Positions 7,513 through 12,564 of a stretch of 12,564 nt of DNA are shown here, in pieces (the first letter of the stretch is position 1; every line of letters begins with the position of its first letter). The translations under genes were made by a program, and so were the position numbers. The notes beneath the pieces were generated by a model. The model made no database searches. It was not told the origin of the DNA and worked only from the letters and a program-made list of their open reading frames with translations. This DNA comes from Candidatus Cloacimonadota bacterium (GTDB lineage: Bacteria > Cloacimonadota > Cloacimonadia > Cloacimonadales > TCS61), in NCBI GenBank assembly GCA_030628755.1, contig DAOVQH010000033.1:1-12564 (forward strand). The letters run 5' to 3'.

Positions 7513-7538
7513 CTTTGCGAGCTTTGCGCCTTTGCGAG
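7513..7538 (+). repeat. Terminal inverted repeat, right arm of copy 1
   Basis: CTTTGCGAG, CTTTGCGC and CTTTGCGAG in tandem: three degenerate CTTTGCG units that are inverted relative to the left arm. Confidence 0.8.
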
Positions 7539-7557
7539 GAACATTAAAAAGAAAAAT

Positions 7558-7935
7558 ATGACAGAAAACGAAATATCAAAGATTATTATTGATTGTGCTT
7601 TCAGGATTCACAAAAGGTTTGGCCCTGGTCTTCTTGAATCTGTTTATGAAAAATTAATAATATATGAGTTAACAAAGACGGGGTTGAATATTCGAAATCA
7701 AGTGGGTGTGCCGATAAAATATGATGATAAGATTATTGATTTGGGTTTTAGAGTTGATATTATTGTCGAGAATAAAGTAATAATTGAATTAAAGTCAGTC
7801 AAAGATATTTTACCTGTTCATAAGAAACAACTACTAACTTATTTGAAATTAAGTGAATTAAAACTCGGTTTATTGATAAATTTCAATGTAAATCTAATCA
7901 AAGATGGAATTACAAGGATCGTAAATAAATTATGA
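7558..7935 (+). CDS. GxxExxY family protein (PD-(D/E)XK nuclease-like)
   Basis: 125 aa, the usual size of the family. The name motif is GLLESVY (Gly24, Glu27, Tyr30) in FRIHKRFGPGLLESVYEK. A PD-(D/E)XK-type active site can be read as Asp67 (FRVDIIV), then Glu77 and Lys79 (IIELKS), with His88, Gln91 and Tyr95 following. Nuclease activity is predicted from the fold; the biological role is not established. The gene is bracketed by two direct repeats: its ATG is 19 bp after copy 1, and copy 2 begins immediately after its TGA. It lies between two genes of one enzyme, so it is clearly cargo. No good ribosome site is at normal spacing; a GAGGAA (7536-7541) starting inside the repeat end is 16 nt away. 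Confidence 0.88.
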   Translation: MTENEISKIIIDCAFRIHKRFGPGLLESVYEKLIIYELTKTGLNIRNQVGVPIKYDDKIIDLGFRVDIIVENKVIIELKSVKDILPVHKKQLLTYLKLSELKLGLLINFNVNLIKDGITRIVNKL

Positions 7936-8112
7936 AAAAATATTCTCTCGCTAAGACGCAAAGAACACAGAGATTTTAAAATATATGATTAAAAGAAAAT
8001 TTCTTAATCCAACGATAATGTTAGAAACGCTATAATGAATTTACTTAATGTTTTTAACTACTTAGCAAAATTATAAAAAAGTATTTCTTTGCGAACTTTG
8101 CGCCTTTGCGAG
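7936..8112 (+). repeat. MITE-like direct repeat, copy 2 (26-bp inverted ends)
   Basis: 177 bp, same orientation as 7363-7538, differing by about ten substitutions and three single-base gaps. Inverted ends are 7947-7972 and 8087-8112. The left arm is more decayed (ACACAGAG instead of ACGCAAAG). The copy ends 10 bp before the gcvPB ribosome site, leaving it intact. Confidence 0.88.
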
Positions 8113-8122
8113 AAATTTGGAA

Positions 8123-8128
8123 AAGGAG
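8123..8128 (+). promoter_or_regulatory. Ribosome binding site of gcvPB
   Basis: AAGGAG 5 nt before the ATG at 8134. It rules out a longer reading from the TTG at 8089, which lies inside the repeat. Confidence 0.8.
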
Positions 8129-8133
8129 AAATA

Positions 8134-9585
8134 ATGGCTAAAACAATTTTTGAAAAACACAGTCCCGGACGCAAAGGTTACACACTTCCTGCAAATGACG
8201 TAGATATTTCCTTAAGTAAATGCATCCCGGATAAATTTCAGAGAAAAGAAGAAGTTAAACTTCCTGATGTAAGCGAACTCGATGTTATGCGGCATTTCCT
8301 TGAGTTGAGTCACATGAATCACTGTATAGAAAAAGGATTTTATCCGCTTGGTTCGTGTACGATGAAATACAATCCAAAGATAAATGAAACTCTGGTAAGA
8401 GATGATGGTTTTATGAATCTTCACCCGTTCCAGGAAGAAGACACAGTTCAGGGAGCTCTGGAAATTTTATTTGAACTACAAAAAGACCTCGCAGAAATAT
8501 CCGGATTTGCAAATGTAACTTTGCAGCCAGTTGCCGGTGCTCATGGCGAGTTTACCGGACTCAAAATTATCCGTGCCTATCATAAATTCAAAGGTAATAC
8601 TCACAAGAAAAAGATCATCTTCCCTGATTCTGCACATGGAACAAATCCTGCCAGCGTGATACTGACCGGATATGAAGTTGTAGAGATTAAATCGAATGAC
8701 AAAGGTTTGGTGGACATTGATGACCTCAAAGCTCACATTGATGATGAAACTGCTGGATTTATGCTTACAAACCCAAACACTCTTGGACTATTTGAATCTC
8801 AGGTTGAGGAAATTGCAGAGATAATTCACAGCGTGGATGGTTTGATGTATATGGATGGAGCTAATTTCAATGCTATTATGGGAATAGTTAAACCCGGTGA
8901 GAATGGGTTTGACATTATGCACTTCAATCTTCACAAAACTTTCGCTACTCCACACGGCGGTGGTGGTCCAGGTGGAGGTCCTATTGGTGTGCGTGAAGAC
9001 CTGTTAAAATTTCTTCCAGTTCCAATGATAGACAAAAAAGATGGAAAATTCTTCTTAGACTATTCTCACAAGGAAACTTCTATTGGAAAAGTGCAATCTT
9101 TCTTTGGAAATTTTGCTGTAAATATTAAAGCGTATATCTACCTGAAAATGCTCGGTCCGAAGGGATTAAGACGGGTTGCAGAAAATGCTGTGATAAACGC
9201 AAATTACATTCAGAAGAAACTGGAAAACCATTACTACATTCCATACAAAGATATTTACTGCATGCATGAGTTCATTGCCAGTGGGAAATGGCAGAAAGAT
9301 AAATATAGAATTAAAACCCTGGATATTGCCAAACGAATACTGGATAAAGGTTTCCATGCTCCAACCATCTATTTCCCTCTTATCGTTCCCGAAGCTATGA
9401 TGATCGAACCCACTGAAACCGAAAGTAAAGAAACTCTTGATGAATTCATAAATGCTATGATCGAGATTGCAAAAGAATGCGAGGAAACTCCTGAATTACT
9501 GAAAAACGCTCCTCTAAATACTCCCGTAAAACGAGTTGATGATACACTTGCGGTTCGACAGTTGAATGTGAAGTTTGAGTGGTAG
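8134..9585 (+). CDS. gcvPB: Glycine dehydrogenase (decarboxylating) subunit 2
   Basis: A 483-aa C-terminal half of the split P-protein, carrying the pyridoxal-phosphate site. The PLP lysine is Lys268 in NLHKTFATPHGGGGPG. Other family blocks are HMNHCIEKGFYPLGSCTMKY (60-79), HPFQEEDTVQGALE (97-110), AHGEFTGL (136-143), DSAHGTNPASV (165-175) and DGANFNAIMG (241-250). It works as a heterotetramer with GcvPA in the glycine cleavage or reductive glycine direction. The start MAKTIFEKHSPGRKGY is typical. It is normally adjacent to gcvPA; here about 750 bp of repeat and cargo separate them, so it depends on read-through or on a promoter within the insertion. GC is visibly higher than in the downstream cassette. 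Confidence 0.96.
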   Translation: MAKTIFEKHSPGRKGYTLPANDVDISLSKCIPDKFQRKEEVKLPDVSELDVMRHFLELSHMNHCIEKGFYPLGSCTMKYNPKINETLVRDDGFMNLHPFQEEDTVQGALEILFELQKDLAEISGFANVTLQPVAGAHGEFTGLKIIRAYHKFKGNTHKKKIIFPDSAHGTNPASVILTGYEVVEIKSNDKGLVDIDDLKAHIDDETAGFMLTNPNTLGLFESQVEEIAEIIHSVDGLMYMDGANFNAIMGIVKPGENGFDIMHFNLHKTFATPHGGGGPGGGPIGVREDLLKFLPVPMIDKKDGKFFLDYSHKETSIGKVQSFFGNFAVNIKAYIYLKMLGPKGLRRVAENAVINANYIQKKLENHYYIPYKDIYCMHEFIASGKWQKDKYRIKTLDIAKRILDKGFHAPTIYFPLIVPEAMMIEPTETESKETLDEFINAMIEIAKECEETPELLKNAPLNTPVKRVDDTLAVRQLNVKFEW

Positions 9586-9631
9586 AGAATAAGAATTTAG
9601 CAACTAACTAACACGAACAAAAGATATGTAG

Positions 9632-9652
9632 GGGTAGATCAATGATCTGCCC
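9632..9652. repeat. REP-like hairpin downstream of gcvPB
   Basis: GGGTAGATC-AAT-GATCTGCCC: a 9-bp stem with one G-U type pair and a 3-nt loop, 46 bp after the gcvPB stop. The following bases (TAATATTATATTTA) are A+T-rich but not a T-run, so it could be a weak terminator or a dispersed hairpin repeat. Confidence 0.5.
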
Positions 9653-9662
9653 TAATATTATA

Positions 9663-9695
9663 TTTACTTATTAGTAAATTAATGAATTACTTTAC
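9663..9695. promoter_or_regulatory. Overlapping palindromes upstream of the DUF488 cassette
   Basis: TTTACT-TATT-AGTAAA (9663-9678) is a perfect 6-bp palindrome, and its right arm also begins a second imperfect palindrome (AGTAAATT, AATG, AATTACT, 9673-9691). This lies 50-85 bp before the cassette start, a plausible operator position, but the low-complexity DNA makes chance possible. Confidence 0.3.
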
Positions 9696-9746
9696 AAAAA
9701 ATATTACATAAATAAGTTAGTTTAAGAATTATTAAGGAAATAAAAA

Positions 9747-10619
9747 ATGTATTATCGTCAAAAAATTCTATTATCTTTAATTGAATTTTGTGGCAGAAAT
9801 TTAAGTAATACAAGATTAGAGAAATTACTTTTTCTTTATTCAAAAAAATATAATCAATACTATGATTTTTTCCCCTTCAAATATGGTTGTTTTAGTTTAC
9901 AAAGTTATCATGATAAACGGATTTTGATAAAAAATGGATTTTTAGAAGATTCGGAAAATAGTTTCATTTTGAAGAAAAATATTTCATTTATCGATAAAAT
10001 TAAAAATGAAGATCACAATGATCTAAAAATTTTTTCTTTAAAACATAAAAGGCTTACAAATAAAGAGTTAATAAGAAAAACTTATATTGAATATCCTTTT
10101 TATGCTTCAAAAAGTATCATTTTGGAAGATGTTTTAGATGATACGGAAAAAAATGTAATTCATAATTATAATGAAATAAACCAAAAGACTTTGTTTACAA
10201 TTGGATATGAAGGTAAAACAATTGATAAATATTTACAAATACTTATTAAAAATCAAATTAATACTGTTATTGATGTAAGAAAAAATCCATTTTCTATGAA
10301 ATTTAATTTTTCAAAAAATAAATTCTCAGAATATTTGAAAAGAGTTAATATTAAATATTTTCATTTCCCCGAACTAGGGATACATTCTTTTCTGAGGTCG
10401 AATCTTGAAACACCTGATGATTATAAAAAACTTTTTACTATTTATGAAAGAGAAATTCTCACTAAAAATCAAATCTATATTTACAAAATTTATGAATTGT
10501 TAAAAAAATATAATCAGATCGTTTTAATGTGTTTTGAGAAAGACTATCATTACTGTCATAGATATAAAATAGCTGAATGTTGTAATTCTCAATTTAATAT
10601 TCCAATAAAACATTTATAA
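9747..10619 (+). CDS. DUF488 protein with N-terminal winged-helix/Panacea-like region
   Basis: A 290-aa soluble protein. Residues about 149-290 are a DUF488 domain: LFTIGYEGKTIDKYL (149-163), VIDVRKNPFSMKFNFSK (174-190), YFHFPELGI (204-212) and VLMCFEKDYHYCHR (259-272) with Cys262, Cys270, His271 and Arg272. The biochemical role of DUF488 is unsettled. Residues about 1-130 (RLEKLLFLYSK, FFPFKYGCFSLQSYHDKRIL, LTNKELIRKTYIEYPFYASKS) resemble the winged-helix-like SocA/Panacea (DUF4065-type) region seen in some antitoxins; that match is by eye and tentative. AAGGAAA (9734-9740) is the ribosome site. Its TAA directly abuts the next ATG (TAAATG), so the two proteins are probably made together. The gene is much more A+T-rich than gcvPB, which suggests horizontal acquisition. 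Confidence 0.8.
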   Translation: MYYRQKILLSLIEFCGRNLSNTRLEKLLFLYSKKYNQYYDFFPFKYGCFSLQSYHDKRILIKNGFLEDSENSFILKKNISFIDKIKNEDHNDLKIFSLKHKRLTNKELIRKTYIEYPFYASKSIILEDVLDDTEKNVIHNYNEINQKTLFTIGYEGKTIDKYLQILIKNQINTVIDVRKNPFSMKFNFSKNKFSEYLKRVNIKYFHFPELGIHSFLRSNLETPDDYKKLFTIYEREILTKNQIYIYKIYELLKKYNQIVLMCFEKDYHYCHRYKIAECCNSQFNIPIKHL

Positions 10620-11459
10620 ATGACATATCTACCTAGAGAAATTCCAAACGCAAAAGTTTTAATAACAGTAAAAACATATCCCCAACCATCGGATTTTCAT
10701 GGTGAAATTGTTTGCACAGCCGGATTACTTGAGAATGGAAAATGGGTTCGAGTTTATCCAATAAGATATAGGGTATTGCCAAATTTAAATCTAAGAAAAT
10801 ACAGTTGGATTAAATTGGATTTAGTGAAAATCACATCTGATAAAAGACCTGAAACTTACAGACCAAAGATAGATATCGAACAAAATTTAAAAGTTATTGA
10901 ATGGGTTGATACATCCAATAATTGGGAATTTAGGAAAAGTATTGTATTAAAAGAAGTTTTTTACTCGTTTGATGAATTGATAAAACTTTCAAAGAGCGAA
11001 GTAAAAAAATCATTAGCTACAATTAAGCCTAAAGAAATCATTGATTTTAAAATTTTAAAAACTGATAGAGAATGGAAATCAAATTGGCAGGCTCAATGGG
11101 GACAATTGGATATTTTTGAACAAATCGCAGTAAATTCAATAATCAGAAAAGTTCCTTACAAATTTTATTATGAATTTGTTACCGAGGATAATATTAAAAG
11201 AAAAATAGAAATAGAAGATTGGGAAATAGGTGCACTATATTGGAACTGTTTAAAATCTACTGATGATAATGAAAAAGAAGCACTTGAATTATTAAGAAAA
11301 AAATATTTTGATGATTTTGTATATAATAAAGATTTATATTTTTTTGTGGGGACAAATTATTTATGGCATGTAAAGAATTCTCCTAATCCCTTTATGATTA
11401 TTGGATTATTTTATCCACCAAAAAGTAAAAACGAACAACTATCATTAACTTATGAATAA
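10620..11459 (+). CDS. Unrecognised 279-aa partner of the DUF488 protein
   Basis: I do not recognise a named family. No signal peptide or membrane segment is visible. The N-terminal part (NAKVLITVKTYPQPS at 10-24, GEIVCTAGLLENGKWVRVYPI at 28-48, KYSWIKLDLVKI at 60-71) looks like short beta strands around a compact domain. The middle is lysine-rich and helical (ELIKLSKSEVKKSL). The C-terminal part has EDWEIGALYW (199-208) and ends in another beta-like stretch (LYFFVGTNYLWH, FMIIGLFYPP). Tryptophan is unusually frequent. The start directly abuts the DUF488 stop and there is no separate ribosome site, so it should be translated by coupling. It shares the high A+T content and single terminator of the pair, so the two are one functional unit by inference. 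Confidence 0.75.
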   Translation: MTYLPREIPNAKVLITVKTYPQPSDFHGEIVCTAGLLENGKWVRVYPIRYRVLPNLNLRKYSWIKLDLVKITSDKRPETYRPKIDIEQNLKVIEWVDTSNNWEFRKSIVLKEVFYSFDELIKLSKSEVKKSLATIKPKEIIDFKILKTDREWKSNWQAQWGQLDIFEQIAVNSIIRKVPYKFYYEFVTEDNIKRKIEIEDWEIGALYWNCLKSTDDNEKEALELLRKKYFDDFVYNKDLYFFVGTNYLWHVKNSPNPFMIIGLFYPPKSKNEQLSLTYE

Positions 11460-11474
11460 TATAAAACAGAAAGT

Positions 11475-11499
11475 AAAGCTCGCATTTGCGAGCTTTTTT
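11475..11499 (+). terminator. Rho-independent terminator closing the DUF488 cassette
   Basis: AAAGCTCGC-ATTT-GCGAGCTTT, a 9-bp stem with a run of T to 11499. It lies 16 bp past the stop of the 279-aa gene. Confidence 0.9.
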
Positions 11500-11588
11500 G
11501 TACTGCCACAATTTTTAATATTTGACAACAATCCATCATTCTCACAATTTCGCAGAAGGATTTTATATTTCATATTTGGTTTAATCTT

Positions 11589-11717
11589 ATGAAAAAAATA
11601 GTTAAAGTGTCACTACATCTTATACTTGTAGGAGTTGTTTCGGTTATATCCTTTATTGGATTTAAGAAAGCTGTGGAAGCTTTGAATGAGAAGATGGAGA
11701 AAAAAGTAAAGGAATAG
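11589..11717 (+). CDS. Small single-pass membrane peptide (42 aa)
   Basis: MKKIVKVSLHLILVGVVSVI opens the peptide, giving a basic N-terminus and one membrane segment at about residues 8-24. The tail is charged and helical (FKKAVEALNEKMEKKVKE). The stop is 8 bp before the downstream ATG, and the end of this reading frame contains the ribosome site (AAAGGAA, 11708-11714) of the next gene, which argues for a real coupled gene. It has no strong ribosome site of its own: GAAGGA is about 30 nt upstream. It may anchor or regulate the next protein (inference). A chance reading frame cannot be excluded. Confidence 0.5.
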   Translation: MKKIVKVSLHLILVGVVSVISFIGFKKAVEALNEKMEKKVKE

Positions 11718-11725
11718 CAGATAAT

Positions 11726-12361
11726 ATGAACAAAAAAGCTCTGAAAAATGAAATTAATAAATATCTCATCCCAAAAACAATTATGTTTGAAAAGGGAAAA
11801 GGGTTTATAAGCAATGCTATTATTGAATCTCAAAATATTGTCTGGCAGGAGGAAGGGAAAAGATCTCAATGGTCGCATATTGGTTTTTTTGGAACAGATA
11901 GAAAATTCTATGAAAGCACCGTTAAATTCAGTTGGAGGAAACTGACCTACGGGATCAGAGTATCTAAACCCAAAAAGATATTGAAAGAAATAATTAAGAA
12001 TGATGAAAAGGTAGGATTTCAGTTTGAATTTGAAAATATCTCCGATGAAGATTGGGAAGCTATCACAACCAAAGGGAAGGAACTCAAAAAAAAGAAAGTT
12101 ACTTATGGCGGATTGGAATTAGTTGGTACACTTATCACTATTTTAAGATGGAAATTAACCAGGAACCCTGATAAACGAAGAAGAATACTACGTGAACACA
12201 ATCCTTTTGATAAATCGAAATCAATGTACTGCATCGCTTTTGTAGCAGATTGCATTGAAAAAGCAAATGTAAATTATGTGGATGTAGAACATTCGGTCTC
12301 AACTGTTGACCACGGCTGGTTTACTAAACTGAAGCATGAGAATAAGAAAATAGAAATATAA
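11726..12361 (+). CDS. Probable permuted papain-like cysteine hydrolase (YiiX/NlpC-P60-like)
   Basis: 211 aa. The motif order fits the circularly permuted NlpC/P60 (YiiX/DUF830-type) fold: FEKGKGFISNAIIESQ (21-36) as the usual entry loop, WSHIGFF (His51) as the early catalytic histidine, FYEST (Glu63) as the acidic residue, GIRVS (76-80), and a late nucleophile Cys169 in SMYCIAFVADCIEKA. Such enzymes act on amide, peptide or acyl bonds, often in cell wall or lipids; the substrate here is unknown. No signal peptide is visible, so it may be cytoplasmic or rely on the preceding 42-aa membrane peptide. The middle contains a lysine/arginine-rich stretch (ELKKKKV, NPDKRRRILR). The assignment is from motifs alone; Cys175 is an alternative nucleophile. 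Confidence 0.55.
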   Translation: MNKKALKNEINKYLIPKTIMFEKGKGFISNAIIESQNIVWQEEGKRSQWSHIGFFGTDRKFYESTVKFSWRKLTYGIRVSKPKKILKEIIKNDEKVGFQFEFENISDEDWEAITTKGKELKKKKVTYGGLELVGTLITILRWKLTRNPDKRRRILREHNPFDKSKSMYCIAFVADCIEKANVNYVDVEHSVSTVDHGWFTKLKHENKKIEI

Positions 12362-12414
12362 TATTAAGCTATCCGGGCATTAAAAAAAGGGATAGAAGGT
12401 TTAAATATAAAGAT

Positions 12415-12426
12415 GGAGGAAGAATG
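12415..12426 (+). promoter_or_regulatory. Ribosome site and ATG at the intron 5' junction
   Basis: GGAGG followed by ATG (12424-12426), only one base before the intron's GTGCG. It may be the start of a gene split by the intron, or part of the intron-binding (IBS) sequence that only looks like a ribosome site. Confidence 0.4.
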
Positions 12427-12427
12427 A

Positions 12428-12564
12428 GTGCGCCAAGCAAAGCTTGTAATATCTTTTCGGTTAGAGTCCGAAATAGGCAAAGGTTAGCCGCCAGTCTATC
12501 ACCTATGATGCATTTATGGAGGTAACGAAACAAATGAAGCCATCAGATGGGAGATACCAGACCG
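12428..12564 (+). ncRNA. Group II intron, 5' end (partial)
   Basis: Begins with GTGCGCC, matching the GUGYG 5' consensus of bacterial group II introns. The start of a domain I fold is visible: CAAGC-AAA-GCTTG (12434-12446), then TTTCGG-TTAGAGT-CCGAAA (12455-12473). The GGTTAGAGTCCGAAAT and GGAGGTAACGAAAC segments look familiar from retron-like bacterial introns. The window ends inside domain I, so the reverse transcriptase/maturase gene, domain V and the 3' junction cannot be seen, and completeness is unknown. Confidence 0.7.

Larger units (their letters stand above)
7363..7538 (+). repeat. MITE-like direct repeat, copy 1 (26-bp inverted ends)
   Basis: 176 bp, about 93% identical by hand alignment to 7936-8112. 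The inner part 7374-7538 ends in imperfect 26-bp inverted repeats: 7374-7399 (CTCGCTAAGGCGCAAAG then AACGCAAAG) and 7513-7538, matching at 23 of 26 positions. The 5' part overlaps the end of gcvPA; the 3' end lies 19 bp before the GxxExxY gene. Confidence 0.88.

Noticed and set aside
7363..8112. CRISPR array, considered because of direct repeats
   Set aside because: There are only two long copies (about 176 bp) flanking a gene; no short regularly spaced repeats or spacers exist.
11522..11548. Possible promoter (TTGACA, then CACAAT) before the small membrane peptide
   Set aside because: The -10-like element is poor and the spacing (15 nt) is short; too weak to annotate, although a promoter is expected after the terminator at 11475-11499.
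11570..11878. A 102-codon minus-strand open frame opposite the small membrane peptide and hydrolase start
   Set aside because: It overlaps two better-supported plus-strand genes, has no ribosome site and a Phe/Ile/Ser-rich antisense-like composition.
12369..12395. Stem CTATCC/GGATAG after the papain-like gene as a terminator
   Set aside because: The stem is only 6 bp with a 15-nt loop and no T-run follows.
12397..12410. 14-nt AAGGTTTAAATATA, also present in repeat copy 1 near 7397
   Set aside because: It is a short A+T-rich match with no surrounding similarity; it fits chance better than a repeat remnant.

Overview
The window is A+T-rich bacterial chromosome from a Gram-negative (diderm) organism: it carries LptD, a GmhB-like phosphatase and a TonB-family protein. 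A split two-subunit glycine decarboxylase, A+T richness and a lipoprotein joining fibronectin-III and EEP nuclease domains suggest the FCB side of the tree, for example Cloacimonadota. That placement is inference and not secure.

Layout. (1) Positions 1-4902, minus strand: lptD, then a REP-associated transposase (RAYT) element, then a gmhB-like phosphatase, then an FnIII-EEP lipoprotein that overlaps gmhB by 4 bp and runs off the left edge. The RAYT sits inside a 647-bp element (1764-2410) with two 50-bp inverted ends, each folding into two hairpins that show compensatory base changes. (2) 4903-5252: a divergent intergenic region, then a TonB-family gene on the plus strand with a TTG start and a clear terminator. 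(3) 6041-9585: gcvPA and gcvPB, split by a repeat-gene-repeat insertion. Two direct copies of a ~176-bp MITE-like repeat, each ending in 26-bp inverted repeats, flank a GxxExxY-family gene with PD-(D/E)XK-like residues. The first repeat copy supplies the last codons and stop of gcvPA. (4) 9747-11499: a very A+T-rich two-gene cassette, in which a DUF488 protein with an N-terminal winged-helix/Panacea-like region abuts an unrecognised 279-aa protein; a terminator closes it. This is the best candidate here for an undescribed system. (5) 11589-12361: a 42-aa membrane peptide and a probable permuted papain-like (YiiX-type) cysteine hydrolase. (6) 12428-12564: the 5' end of a probable group II intron, lying directly after a Shine-Dalgarno/ATG signal and cut by the window edge.

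How it fits together: the left half is outer-membrane biogenesis (LPS insertion by LptD, a GmhB-like heptose-phosphate phosphatase, TonB energy transduction). The centre is glycine cleavage P-protein. Overlaid on both are three kinds of mobile or selfish DNA (RAYT/REP, GxxExxY-MITE, group II intron) and an acquired-looking DUF488 cassette, so the right half behaves like an accessory region.
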